From: Devosia sp. Root685
GTDB lineage: Bacteria; Pseudomonadota; Alphaproteobacteria; Rhizobiales; Devosiaceae
Length of the DNA: 64,000 nucleotides
Assembly: GCF_001427875.1 (NCBI RefSeq)
Contig: NZ_LMHK01000002.1
Coordinates: 62,001 to 126,000, forward strand
Direction of reading: 5' to 3'
Below the pieces are notes generated by a model. It searched no databases, was not told the origin of the DNA, and was given only the letters and a program-made list of their open reading frames with translations. Positions 45,169-54,134 of the stretch are shown one piece after another. Numbering within the stretch: the stretch's first letter is position 1; each line of letters opens with the position of its first letter. The translations under genes were made by a program, and so were the position numbers.

Positions 45169-46250
45169 GCCGCTCCCGCGCTGGCTTCAGGGCTGATGCG
45201 GCGAATGCGATAACGCACCAGAATATCGCCGGCAAGCAGCAGAAAGAGCATCATCGCCTGGAAAATGCCCGTGGCTTCGTCAGGCAGGCCAATGGTCGTC
45301 TGCGCCACCTGCCCGCCAACGAACGTGATCGCCAGCACCACGCCGGCCACAATCACCCCCAGCGGATTGAGCCGCCCGAGGAAGGCGACGATAATGGCGG
45401 TAAAGCCGTAATTGGTCGGAAAGCCCGGCACCATCCGCTGGAACGGCCCGGCCACTTCCAGCATGCCGGCGAGACCCGCCAGCCCACCGCTGACCAGCAT
45501 GGCGAGCCAAATGGTCTTGTTCTCGGAAAAGCCGCCATAGCGCGCCGCATGCGGCGCTGCACCAACGACCCGCATGCGGTATCCGAACACGGTTTTGCTC
45601 ATCACGAACCAGGCGATCAGCGCCACGATCACGGCAATCGGCACACCCAGATGCACGATGGTGCCGGGAATGATATTGGGCAGCCGCGCCGCTTCGGAAA
45701 AGAGCCGCGATTGCGGAAAGCCGATGCCCATCGGATCCTTCCACGGACCGCGGATAAGATAGTAGATCACCTGCACCGACGCATAGGTCAGCATCAGGCT
45801 GGTCAGGATTTCGTTGACGTTCAACCGCGTCTTGAGAAAGGCCGGAATGGAGGCATAGGCCATGCCCCCCACCATGCCGGCAATGGCCATGAGCGGCAGG
45901 ATCCACCAGCCCGACATGCCCCAGGTGAAGAGAGCCACACCGGTCGCCGCCAGCGCCCCGATAATATACTGCCCTTCGGCACCGATATTCCAGACATTGG
46001 CGCGATAGGCGACCGACAGGCCCGTCCCGATGATGATCAGCGGCGCCGCCTTGATCCCGAGGTCCTGCCATTTGTAGGGATTGGTCAACGGCGTGAAGAA
46101 GATTTCCTGCACGGCGCGCAGGCCATTGTAGCCAATGGCCGAAAACAGCAGGCAGCCGAGGATCATGGTCAGCACCACGGCCGCGACCGGGGTGCCATAG
46201 AGCATCAGTTTGGAGGGTTCTGGACGCTTTTCGAGCCGGAAGCGCATCAT
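45165..46250 (-). CDS. Nucleoside-type ABC transporter permease (first subunit)
   Basis: Inner-membrane permease, 361 residues (YufP/PnrD class). It has KAAPLIIIGTGLSVAYRANVWNIGAEGQYIIGA, NEILTSLMLTYASVQV and RVVGAAPHAARYGGF motifs. I chose ATG 46250, which overlaps the ATPase stop in ATGA and gives an N terminus of MMRFRLEKRPEPSKL followed by the first helix; the frame is open far upstream inside the ATPase gene but that is not coding in this frame. Overlaps the next permease by four bases. Confidence 0.93.
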   Translation of the reverse strand: MMRFRLEKRPEPSKLMLYGTPVAAVVLTMILGCLLFSAIGYNGLRAVQEIFFTPLTNPYKWQDLGIKAAPLIIIGTGLSVAYRANVWNIGAEGQYIIGALAATGVALFTWGMSGWWILPLMAIAGMVGGMAYASIPAFLKTRLNVNEILTSLMLTYASVQVIYYLIRGPWKDPMGIGFPQSRLFSEAARLPNIIPGTIVHLGVPIAVIVALIAWFVMSKTVFGYRMRVVGAAPHAARYGGFSENKTIWLAMLVSGGLAGLAGMLEVAGPFQRMVPGFPTNYGFTAIIVAFLGRLNPLGVIVAGVVLAITFVGGQVAQTTIGLPDEATGIFQAMMLFLLLAGDILVRYRIRRISPEASAGAA

Positions 46251-47764
46251 GCGGTCTCCATCGAACCGTGAACGCCGCCCATCAGCAGCCCAATTTCTTC
46301 CACGCTGAAATCCTTCACCGGCCGGGTCGCGCTGAGGCGCCCCATATTGATGACCGCCAGCGTGTCGCAAAGCGCCCGCAGCTCGTCGAGATCCTGGCTG
46401 ATGACCACAATAGCCGAACCCGCCGCCGCCAGATCGACCAGCGCCTGATGAATAGCCGCCGCCGCACCGGCATCGACGCCCCAGGTCGGTTGGCTGACCA
46501 CCAGCACACTCGGCTTCTGCAGGATTTCGCGGCCCATAATGTATTTTTGCAGGTTCCCACCCGACAGCGACCCGGCGGTAGAAGCCGGCCCCAGCGCCTT
46601 CACCGCAAAATCCGCAATCACCTTGCCCGTATAGGTTTTTGCCGCGCCCGAATTGATCAGCCCCAGCACCACCATGCCGAGCCGGTCGCGCGCCGTCAGC
46701 ACGGAATTGTCCGAGAGCGAGAAATCGCCCACCGCCGCATGGCCATTGCGCTCTTCCGGCACGGCGCAAAGGCCCTGCTTGCGGCGCTGTGTCGTATTCA
46801 TCATGCCAATGCCAAAACCGTCGATGGTGATGGCCTCGCGGTCATCGCCGATCAGCTCGCCTGACAGCGCATCGAGCAGCGCGTTCTGGCCATTGCCGGC
46901 GACGCCTGCCACGCCCAAAATTTCGCCGGCCCGCACCGTAAAACTAACATCGTCGACGGCCACATCGAAATGCCCGGTCTTGATCGTCGATAGCCTATTC
47001 ACCACCAACTTCGGCGGCCCAAAGGCTCCGCCCTCCGCCTTGACAATATCCTTCAGCCCCGTGCCGATCATCTTCTCGGCCATGGAGCGGCTGGTCTCCT
47101 GCTTCGGATCGCACGTATCCACCAGCTTGCCACCACGCAAAATGGTCGCCGTGTCGCACAAGGCTTTGATTTCATGCAGCTTGTGCGAAATATAGAGGAT
47201 CGAACATCCCTCGGCCGCGAGCGTGCGCAAAACCGTAAAAAGCTGCTCCACCTCCTGCGGCGTCAGTACCGACGTCGGCTCATCCATGATGAGAAGCTGC
47301 GGATCGAGCAGCAAAGCCCGCACGATTTCGATGCGCTGCCGCTCGCCTACCGAAAGCGTCGCCACCGTCCGGTGTGGATCGAGCGCCAGCCCATAGGTCT
47401 CCATGACCGCGCGGATACGGCTCTCAAGTTCGCGAGACGGAATTTTCGCATCCATGCCGAGCGCGATATTTTCGAGCACCGTCAGCGCTTCGAACAGCGA
47501 AAAATGCTGGAACACCATGCCGATGCCGAGTTTGCGCGCGGCTTTGGGATTGGCCACCACGACAGGCTCACCATTCCAGCGGATTTCACCGGCATCGGGC
47601 TGCATGATGCCGTAGATCATTTTGACGAGGGTGGATTTGCCGGCGCCGTTTTCGCCGAGAAGCGCGTGGATCTCGCCGGGTTTTACCGCAAATGACACAT
47701 GGTCATTGGCCAGAACGCCCGGGAATTGCTTGGTAATGCCGGTCAGTTCGAGCCGATTGGGCAT
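46247..47764 (-). CDS. Nucleoside-type ABC transporter ATP-binding protein (two ABC domains)
   Basis: Duplicated ATPase (505 residues) of the RbsA/YufO type. The first domain has Walker A GENGAGKST (about 37-45), signature LSVGERQR and Walker B LLIMDEPTSVL. The second domain has a degenerate Walker A (GVAGNGQNALLDAL) but a clear LSGGNLQK signature and DVGA-type end, as usual in this class. Start ATG 47764, giving PNRLELTGITKQF. It follows xdhC by one base, so transporter and xanthine dehydrogenase maturation are on one transcript. Confidence 0.94.
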   Translation of the reverse strand: MPNRLELTGITKQFPGVLANDHVSFAVKPGEIHALLGENGAGKSTLVKMIYGIMQPDAGEIRWNGEPVVVANPKAARKLGIGMVFQHFSLFEALTVLENIALGMDAKIPSRELESRIRAVMETYGLALDPHRTVATLSVGERQRIEIVRALLLDPQLLIMDEPTSVLTPQEVEQLFTVLRTLAAEGCSILYISHKLHEIKALCDTATILRGGKLVDTCDPKQETSRSMAEKMIGTGLKDIVKAEGGAFGPPKLVVNRLSTIKTGHFDVAVDDVSFTVRAGEILGVAGVAGNGQNALLDALSGELIGDDREAITIDGFGIGMMNTTQRRKQGLCAVPEERNGHAAVGDFSLSDNSVLTARDRLGMVVLGLINSGAAKTYTGKVIADFAVKALGPASTAGSLSGGNLQKYIMGREILQKPSVLVVSQPTWGVDAGAAAAIHQALVDLAAAGSAIVVISQDLDELRALCDTLAVINMGRLSATRPVKDFSVEEIGLLMGGVHGSMETA

Positions 47765-47765
47765 A

Positions 47766-48626
47766 TCAAAATCCACTCGCCACCCCCTGCTTTCCGGGGG
47801 TGGGCGTGCGCCCGTTCGATGCTTCCCGTTCCCCAATCTGGACCATAACTTCAGCCGCCGCTAGTACTGCAATAACCGATGGCCGTTTATCCCCAAGCCC
47901 TTGCGCCCCAATAGGTAAGACCAGCCGCGACAACAGCGCCTTGTCGCCCCCTTGCTCCACAAACCAGCTCGCAAACTTGGCGCGCTTCGTCTTCGAACCA
48001 ACCATGCCGACATAAGGACTGTCGAGACGGTTCAGCGCTTCTGCGGCAATAAGAAAATCGAGCGCATGGTCATGCGTCATGATGAGGAAAGAACTGCCCT
48101 CGGGCGCCGACCGCACCACGGCCTCGGGCATGGCAACGCGCCGGTGCGCAATCCCCGGCGGCAGCTGGTCAAGCTCGTCCTGCCGCGTATCGATCACTTC
48201 CATCCGCACCGGCAACACAGACAATATCTGCGCCAGCGCCCGCCCGACATGCCCCGCCCCGAAGACATAGACCTGCGGAGTGGATGCCACCTCGGCCTCC
48301 ACTCGCGCCATAAGATCACGGCGAATGACTGCATCGGCGTAGCGTAGACCAACCTTCACCCGCCCGCCGCAACACTGCCCGATCTCCGGCCCCAGCGGCA
48401 CATCCATCGCCGCCTCAGCCCGCCCCTCGGCAATCAACCGTCGCGCATGGTCGATGACCATATATTCAAGCGCGCCACCCCCAATCGTCCCGAAAATCGC
48501 CCCCAGCGCCACCAGCATGAACGTGCCTTCCTCGCGCGGCGACGAGCCACGGACAGAGGTCAACTCGCAAGCGATGACGTCGGAATTGGCAGCGAGGAAG
48601 GTTTCGAGGGTGGCGGCGGTAGTCAT
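47766..48626 (-). CDS. xdhC: Xanthine dehydrogenase accessory protein XdhC
   Basis: Binds molybdenum cofactor, helps its sulfuration and inserts it into XdhB. 286 residues: N-terminal XdhC/CoxI domain with SVRGSSPREEGTFMLV and the IGQCCGGRVKVGL cysteine motif (about 100-112), then a Rossmann domain with VYVFGAGHVGRALAQIL and the MTHDHALDF and PYVGMVGSKTKRAKF motifs. Standard length. A 119-base palindromic repeat lies between it and xdhB, which may lower its expression relative to the enzyme subunits. Confidence 0.94.
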   Translation of the reverse strand: MTTAATLETFLAANSDVIACELTSVRGSSPREEGTFMLVALGAIFGTIGGGALEYMVIDHARRLIAEGRAEAAMDVPLGPEIGQCCGGRVKVGLRYADAVIRRDLMARVEAEVASTPQVYVFGAGHVGRALAQILSVLPVRMEVIDTRQDELDQLPPGIAHRRVAMPEAVVRSAPEGSSFLIMTHDHALDFLIAAEALNRLDSPYVGMVGSKTKRAKFASWFVEQGGDKALLSRLVLPIGAQGLGDKRPSVIAVLAAAEVMVQIGEREASNGRTPTPGKQGVASGF

Positions 48627-48649
48627 TTTGGCACCTCGCCTGCCGTGGT

Positions 48650-48768
48650 CCCCCCCTCCCGACCTCCCCCATCAAGGGGGAGGTGAAGGACAGTGGTCAA
48701 AACTGGATCGTGCCACAAACTCGATGCGGCACCTCCCCCTTGATGGGGGAGGTTGGGAGGGGGTGGGG
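48650..48768. repeat. C/G-tract inverted repeat between xdhB and xdhC
   Basis: Two arms (48650-48685 and 48730-48768), each itself a palindrome of the form CCTCCCCC-ATCAA-GGGGGAGG, are inverted with respect to each other, making a doublet like a BIME. It sits inside the xdh operon and shares the CCTCCCCC...GGGGGAGG core with the element at 38181. Confidence 0.82.
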
Positions 48769-48783
48769 CCAAAAGCACCAATC

Positions 48784-51117
48784 TCACCCCCGCGCCTCCT
48801 TCTTCAGCCGCTCGACACCCATCAACACCCGCTCGGGCGTCACCGGCATATCCAGCTGCGGCGCGATTTTGTATTCCGCCACACTCGCCACCGCCATGCC
48901 GATCGCCTCCGGCACACTCATCGCCAGCATGAGCGGCGGCTCACCGACCGCCTTCGAACGCCCGATCGTCGGCTCCTTGTTCACCGACCACTCAGCCAGC
49001 TTCACATTGAATATCGGCGGCACGTCACTCGCGAGCGGGATTTTATACGTCGAAGGCGCGTGCGTCCGCAGTTGCCCCTTGGCGTCCCAAACCAACTCTT
49101 CCGTCGTCAACCAACCCATGCCCTGCACGAAGGCACCTTCCACCTGGCCAAGGTCGATAGCCGGATTCAGCGATTTACCCACATCATGCAAAATATCGAC
49201 GCGATCGACAGTGTACTCACCCGTCAGCGTATCAATCGTCACTTCGCTGACGGAAGCGCCATACGAGAAATAATAGAACGGACGACCGCGCCCCGTCGCT
49301 CGGTCCCAATGGATCTTCGGCGTCTGATAAAACCCCGCCGCCGAAAGCTGCACTCGGTTCATGAAACCCGACATCGCCAGCTCGGCAAATGGCACAAACT
49401 TCGGCCCGGCCTGAATACCGCCCTGCACCCATTCGCACGCGGCTTCTTCCACCTGATGAAGCTTGGCCGCATGAACAAGCAGCCGCTCCTTGATCTGCCG
49501 GCAGGCGTCATAAGCCGCCATGCCATTGAGATCGGAGCCCGACGACGCCGCCGTCGCCGAGGTATTCGGCACCTTCCCCGTAGAAGTCGCCATGATCTTG
49601 ACCGTGTCGAGGTTCACCCCGAACGCATCGGCCACCACCTGCGCAACCTTGATATAGAGCCCCTGCCCCATCTCGGTGCCGCCATGCGAAAGATGGATCG
49701 ATCCATCCTTATAAACATGCACCAGCGCGCCCGCCTGATTGTACCAGGTGGCCGTGAAAGAAATCCCGAACTTCACCGGCGTCAGCGAAATGCCCTTCTT
49801 GAGCACGGCGCTGGTTTTGTTGAACTCCAGAATAGCCGCACGACGCGCCGCATAGTCTGCCGACGCCTCCAGCTCATCCACGATCCGATGGATGATATTG
49901 TCCTCAACCACCTGATGATACGGCGTCACATTGTCGGTATCGGTACCGTAAAAATTGGCCTTGCGGATATCTAGCGGGTCCTTACCGAGCGCATAGGCTA
50001 TATCCTCGATCCAGCGCTCGGCCCCCACCATGCCCTGCGGCCCACCAAAGCCACGAAAGGCCGTGTTGGAGACGGTATTGGTATAAAGTGGTTCAGACCG
50101 CGCCCGCACTGCCGGATACCAATAGGCATTGTCGCAGTGAAACAGCGCCCGATCCGTCACCGGCCCCGAAAGATCGGACGAATACCCCGCGCGCGCGCCA
50201 TAGACCGCATCCACCGCATGGATTTTGCCGCTCTCGTCATAGCCGACATCATAATCGACCACAAAATCATGCCGCTTGCCGGTCGCGCTCATATCGTCGT
50301 CGCGATCCGGCCTGATCTTGCAGGCCCGGTTCCACTTCTTGGCCGCCAGCGCCGCAACCACGGCAAACAGGTTCCCCTGCGTTTCCTTGCCGCCAAAGCC
50401 GCCGCCCATCCGGCGCACATTGACCGTCACCGCATTGTGCCGAATGCCCAGCGCCTGGGCGACGATCAACTGAATTTCGCTTGGATGCTGGGTGGACGAA
50501 TAGAGCGTAACGTCCTCATCCTCGCCCGGCACCGCTAAGGCGATCTGCCCTTCGAGATAAAAGTGATCCTGCCCGCCAATGGTGATCGCGCCCCTGGCCC
50601 GGAGCGGCGCCCCGGCCAGCCCCGCCTTCACATCGCCGCGTTCAAGCTTGAGCGGCGGCGTCACCAGCTTTCCGCCGGCCGCCTGAGCCGAACGCACGTC
50701 CGTATGGAACGACAAATCCCTGTATTCAATCTTGACCAGATGCGCCGCACGCCGCGCCTGGTCCCGCGTTTCCGCGACCACCGCAAAAACCGGCTGCCCC
50801 CAGAAATGCACCACGCCATCGGCAAAAACCGGCTCGTCATGCATATGCGCCGAGCTGATATCCAGCACGCCCGGCACATCGTCATTGGTCAGCACACCAA
50901 TCACGCCAGGCGCCGCCAGCACCGCCGAAAAGTCCATGCCCGCAATCTCAGCGTGCGGCGTGGTCGAAAGCCCAAGATACGCATGCATCGTGCCCACCGG
51001 CTCGATCATATCGTCGATATATTCAGCCGTCCCCGTGACGTGCTTCGGCCCGCTATCGTGCCGCGTATTGGTGTGCATCACAGCCAGACTGGTGCGCGCA
51101 GCATGCTTGTTCATCAC
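48784..51117 (-). CDS. xdhB: Xanthine dehydrogenase molybdopterin-binding subunit
   Basis: Large subunit that oxidises hypoxanthine to xanthine and xanthine to urate. 777 residues, matching the two-subunit bacterial (Rhodobacter capsulatus XdhB) type. Features: GTAEYIDDM near the N terminus, GQDHFYLEGQIAL (Mo-site Gln and Glu), RRMGGGFGGKE, AFRGFGGPQGM, and the catalytic-Glu motif VGEPPLMLA near the C terminus. Start ATG 51117 overlaps the xdhA stop by four bases. Needs XdhC for cofactor insertion. Confidence 0.95.
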   Translation of the reverse strand: MMNKHAARTSLAVMHTNTRHDSGPKHVTGTAEYIDDMIEPVGTMHAYLGLSTTPHAEIAGMDFSAVLAAPGVIGVLTNDDVPGVLDISSAHMHDEPVFADGVVHFWGQPVFAVVAETRDQARRAAHLVKIEYRDLSFHTDVRSAQAAGGKLVTPPLKLERGDVKAGLAGAPLRARGAITIGGQDHFYLEGQIALAVPGEDEDVTLYSSTQHPSEIQLIVAQALGIRHNAVTVNVRRMGGGFGGKETQGNLFAVVAALAAKKWNRACKIRPDRDDDMSATGKRHDFVVDYDVGYDESGKIHAVDAVYGARAGYSSDLSGPVTDRALFHCDNAYWYPAVRARSEPLYTNTVSNTAFRGFGGPQGMVGAERWIEDIAYALGKDPLDIRKANFYGTDTDNVTPYHQVVEDNIIHRIVDELEASADYAARRAAILEFNKTSAVLKKGISLTPVKFGISFTATWYNQAGALVHVYKDGSIHLSHGGTEMGQGLYIKVAQVVADAFGVNLDTVKIMATSTGKVPNTSATAASSGSDLNGMAAYDACRQIKERLLVHAAKLHQVEEAACEWVQGGIQAGPKFVPFAELAMSGFMNRVQLSAAGFYQTPKIHWDRATGRGRPFYYFSYGASVSEVTIDTLTGEYTVDRVDILHDVGKSLNPAIDLGQVEGAFVQGMGWLTTEELVWDAKGQLRTHAPSTYKIPLASDVPPIFNVKLAEWSVNKEPTIGRSKAVGEPPLMLAMSVPEAIGMAVASVAEYKIAPQLDMPVTPERVLMGVERLKKEARG

Positions 51118-52580
51118 GCCACCTCACGCTTGAGCCGCACATTCTGCCCCGAAACATCGAGGAAGAACCGCTTAAGAAGGTTCTGCGCCGTAAGCAGCCG
51201 ATAGTCCGCCGAGGCGCGCATATCGCTGATCGGCTGATAATCTTCAGCAAAGGCCGGCAACGCCGCCTCGATGGTTTCCATGGTCCAAGGCTTGCCCACC
51301 AGCGCCGCCTCAACCGCCTTGGCCCGCTTCGGCGTCGCCGCCATGCCACCAAAAGCGATCCGCGCCATGCCGACGATCCCGGCATCGCTGACAAAAACCC
51401 GGAACGATCCGCATAGCGCCGAAATATCTTCCTCGCGGCGCTTGGAAATCTTGTAGGTGGCAAACTTTTCGCCCGCCGGCAGCAGCGGCAGCGTCACGCT
51501 CTCGACGAACTCGCCCGGCTGCCGATCCTGTTTGCCATAGGCGACAAAGTAGTCCTCAAGCTTGATCTCGCGCCGATGCTCGCCCCGCCGCAAGCTGAGC
51601 TTTGCCCCCAGCGCAATGAACGGCGGCGGCGTATCCCCAATTGGCGAACCATTGGCGATATTGCCGCCAATCGTGCCCATATTACGGATCTGCTCACCAG
51701 CAATGCGGTTCCAGAGTTCTCCAAGCTGCGGAAAATTCGCCGCAATAACCGGCAACGCTTCCGAATAGGAAACCCCGGCATAAAACCGCACTTCGCTGGC
51801 GTTCTCAGCGATGCGCTTCAATTCCTGCAAATGGCCGATAAAAATCACCGGCCCGATATTGCGCATGAATTTGGTCACCCAAAGCCCGACATCCGTCGAA
51901 CCGGCCACGATCCGCGCATCCGGATTGGCTTCATAGACCGCAGCAAAATCATCAAGGCTCGCCGGGATGATGATCTGCTGGTCACCCTCGCCGATGACCA
52001 CGCGACGGCCATCATTCAGCGCCTTGATCTTGTCCTTGACTGCGATCCGTTCGGCCCAAAGCACATCACCCTGCGGCTGCCCATAAGTGCCCATCGTTTC
52101 ACCGGCGCGGATGATCGGCGCATATCCCGTGCAGCGACAAAGATTGCCCTGCAGCGCCTTCTCGATCGCGGGCCGCGTTGGGCTGGGGTTACGCATCCAC
52201 AGCCCATAAAGGCTCATGACAAAACCCGGTGTGCAGAACCCACATTGCGAGCCATGGTGATCCACCATCGCCTGCTGCACCGGATGCAACGCACCATTCT
52301 CGCCGCGCAGATGTTCGATGGTCACGACATGCGTGCCATGCAGGCTCCCGACGAAGCGGATACAGGCCGTCACCGAGTCATAAATGATCTCGTCGCCAAA
52401 CAGCCGTCCCACCAGCACGGTGCAGGCCCCGCAATCACCCTCTGCGCAGCCTTCCTTGGAGCCGCGCAACCGCCGCTCCAGCCGCAACCAGTCGAGCAGC
52501 GTCAGGTCCGGCGCGACATCGGTGAGGGAAATCTCTTCGCCATTGAGGAGGAACCGAATGGCATTTCCAACCTCGACCAT
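51114..52580 (-). CDS. xdhA: Xanthine dehydrogenase iron-sulfur / FAD subunit
   Basis: Small subunit carrying two [2Fe-2S] clusters and FAD, 488 residues. Cluster I: GCAEGDCGACTVLV (about 43-56); cluster II: CGFCTPGFVMSLYG and GNLCRCTGYAPI. FAD domain from about 180 with AGSTDVGLWVTK and GGNIANGSPIGDTPP, then the CO-dehydrogenase-type C-terminal domain. Start ATG 52580, three bases after uraH. Overlaps xdhB by ATGA. Passes electrons to NAD+ or to a respiratory acceptor. Confidence 0.95.
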   Translation of the reverse strand: MVEVGNAIRFLLNGEEISLTDVAPDLTLLDWLRLERRLRGSKEGCAEGDCGACTVLVGRLFGDEIIYDSVTACIRFVGSLHGTHVVTIEHLRGENGALHPVQQAMVDHHGSQCGFCTPGFVMSLYGLWMRNPSPTRPAIEKALQGNLCRCTGYAPIIRAGETMGTYGQPQGDVLWAERIAVKDKIKALNDGRRVVIGEGDQQIIIPASLDDFAAVYEANPDARIVAGSTDVGLWVTKFMRNIGPVIFIGHLQELKRIAENASEVRFYAGVSYSEALPVIAANFPQLGELWNRIAGEQIRNMGTIGGNIANGSPIGDTPPPFIALGAKLSLRRGEHRREIKLEDYFVAYGKQDRQPGEFVESVTLPLLPAGEKFATYKISKRREEDISALCGSFRVFVSDAGIVGMARIAFGGMAATPKRAKAVEAALVGKPWTMETIEAALPAFAEDYQPISDMRASADYRLLTAQNLLKRFFLDVSGQNVRLKREVA

Positions 52581-52583
52581 GGC

Positions 52584-52937
52584 TCAGCTCCCCCGATAGG
52601 TGGAGTAGGCGAAGGGGCTGACCAGCAACGGCACGTGATAGTGCTTGTCCTCGGAAATGGTGAAGCGGATCGGCACCACATCGAGGAACGGCGTCTCGAT
52701 CTCGACCCCGATCCGCTCGAAATATTGCCCGACATGAAAGCGGATTTCAAACTCACCCAGCTGGAACTGATCGTCGCCCAGTAGTGGTTGGTCCGCCCTT
52801 CCATCAGCATTGGTGTAGCTATCGCCCAGGTGATGCGTGTGGTCGCCATGCACAAAATGAAGTTCAAGCCGCATGCCGCGCGCCGGCTTGCCCGCCATCG
52901 TGTCGAGAACGTGAGTGGTAAGGCGTCCACCGGCCAT
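52584..52937 (-). CDS. uraH: 5-Hydroxyisourate hydrolase
   Basis: Transthyretin-related protein (117 residues) that opens 5-hydroxyisourate, the PuuD product, to OHCU. Family hallmarks are the N-terminal TTHVLDTMAGKPA, the internal Arg/His residues in IRFHVGQYF, HYHVPLLVSPFAYSTYRGS and the terminal tetrapeptide YRGS. No signal peptide. First gene of the minus-strand run (uraH-xdhA-xdhB), divergent from the LysR regulator at 53093 with a paired inverted repeat in between. Confidence 0.96.
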   Translation of the reverse strand: MAGGRLTTHVLDTMAGKPARGMRLELHFVHGDHTHHLGDSYTNADGRADQPLLGDDQFQLGEFEIRFHVGQYFERIGVEIETPFLDVVPIRFTISEDKHYHVPLLVSPFAYSTYRGS

Positions 52938-52971
52938 ATGCTGCTCCTATGCATGCCGTCCGAACGTGGGG

Positions 52972-53076
52972 CCGTTTCGGTGCAGCATGCGCAATTCGTT
53001 TCCCCTGACAGCACCATAGAACCGTGAATCTGCTCTTGATACTCTCAAATTGGAAGCACTATGCTGCCGAAACGGC
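52972..53076. promoter_or_regulatory. Paired palindromes in the uraH / LysR divergent promoter
   Basis: GCCGTTTCGG-TG-CAGCAT (52972-52989) and its inverted copy ATGCTG-CCGAAACGGC (53061-53076) face each other across 71 bases, with a two-base insertion in the first. Each contains a GCCG-N3-CGG(C) dyad. The placement between uraH and the LysR gene suggests two operator half-regions for the purine regulator. Confidence 0.55.
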
Positions 53077-53092
53077 AACAGCAAGTCCCATC

Positions 53093-54076
53093 ATGACCGA
53101 CAAGAGCCCGACCATAGACCGCCCTCGCGAACACGCGCTTTCCGCTGGTCTCCTCGCCCGTGTCTTCCATCAGCCATCGCTGCTTTATTTCAACGCCGTC
53201 GCCACCCACCTCTCGATCCGCGAGGCCGCCCGTCGCCTCAACGTCGCCTCCTCCGCCGTCACGAGACAAGTCGCCCAGCTCGAAGACGCCCTGGGCATCG
53301 CCCTCTTCCTCCGCGACAAGCGCCGCATGCGCCTTTCGCCCGCCGGCGAAATCCTATTCCGCCACTCGCGCCGCCTCACTGCCCCCATGGAAGCCGCCGT
53401 CTCCGAAATCGAGCTCCTTCGCGGCGTCCGTGCCGGCGTCGTCCGCATCGGCACAGTCGAAAGCGTCGGCCTTTCCTTCCTGCCGCGTCTGATTTCCGAT
53501 TTTGGCCAGCGCTATCCCCGCCTCACCATCGATCTCTCGATCATGTCCTCGAGCGAGGTGGTAGAACGCCTCGTCGAAGAGCGGGTCGACATCGGCTTCG
53601 GCTTCATCTCAAAACCCCCGCGCCAGGTCGATATCGCCTTCCGCCGCGACGTCCACATCGGCGCCGTCATGGTACCCGGCCACCCCCTGGCCTCCGCCGA
53701 AAACCTCACCATGGACCAGTGCCTCGATCACGCCCTCGCGGTCGCCCGCCCGGAAATCTCCATCCGCGAGGTCATCGACCCCTTCCTCCGCCGCTCCGGC
53801 GCCATGCTGCCGCCCATGGTCGAGGTCAATTCCATTCGCATGCTGGTCGAACTGGCTCTCGGCGGCCATTACCTCTCCATCATGACCCCCATCGGCGCGC
53901 AAAACGAAATTGCCGATGGCCGCCTCCTCTTCAAACCCCTGACCGACAATGGCCTGCCCACCAATCGATTTGGCATCCTGGTCCGCAATGGCAGCGCTCT
54001 CCACCTCGCCCCCGCCATCTTTTTCGATCACGCCAAAAGCTATTTCGAAGAACTGCAATTGCCCGGCGCCATCTAG
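53093..54076 (+). CDS. LysR-family transcriptional regulator of the purine genes
   Basis: LysR-type regulator of 327 residues, with an N-terminal helix-turn-helix (THLSIREAARRLNVASSAVTRQVAQLEDALG, about 38-68) and a type 2 periplasmic-binding-like effector domain (RIGTVESVGLSFLPRLISDF onward). Start ATG 53093; the frame is open for 23 more codons, but these have no ribosome site and the downstream start fits the family better. Divergent from uraH and 58 bases before the allantoinase gene on its own strand, so control of both is the obvious inference. The co-inducer is unknown; a pathway intermediate such as urate would be usual. Confidence 0.9.
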   Translation: MTDKSPTIDRPREHALSAGLLARVFHQPSLLYFNAVATHLSIREAARRLNVASSAVTRQVAQLEDALGIALFLRDKRRMRLSPAGEILFRHSRRLTAPMEAAVSEIELLRGVRAGVVRIGTVESVGLSFLPRLISDFGQRYPRLTIDLSIMSSSEVVERLVEERVDIGFGFISKPPRQVDIAFRRDVHIGAVMVPGHPLASAENLTMDQCLDHALAVARPEISIREVIDPFLRRSGAMLPPMVEVNSIRMLVELALGGHYLSIMTPIGAQNEIADGRLLFKPLTDNGLPTNRFGILVRNGSALHLAPAIFFDHAKSYFEELQLPGAI

Positions 54077-54134
54077 CGCAATCGCCAAACTTGCGCTTAC
54101 CTGAATGCCACTTCCTCTCACTAACGAGACATCG

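Noticed and set aside
45165-46769. Long version of the nucleoside permease starting inside the ATPase gene
   Set aside because: The upstream part is the ATPase gene read in another frame; the ATGA overlap at 46250 gives the natural start.
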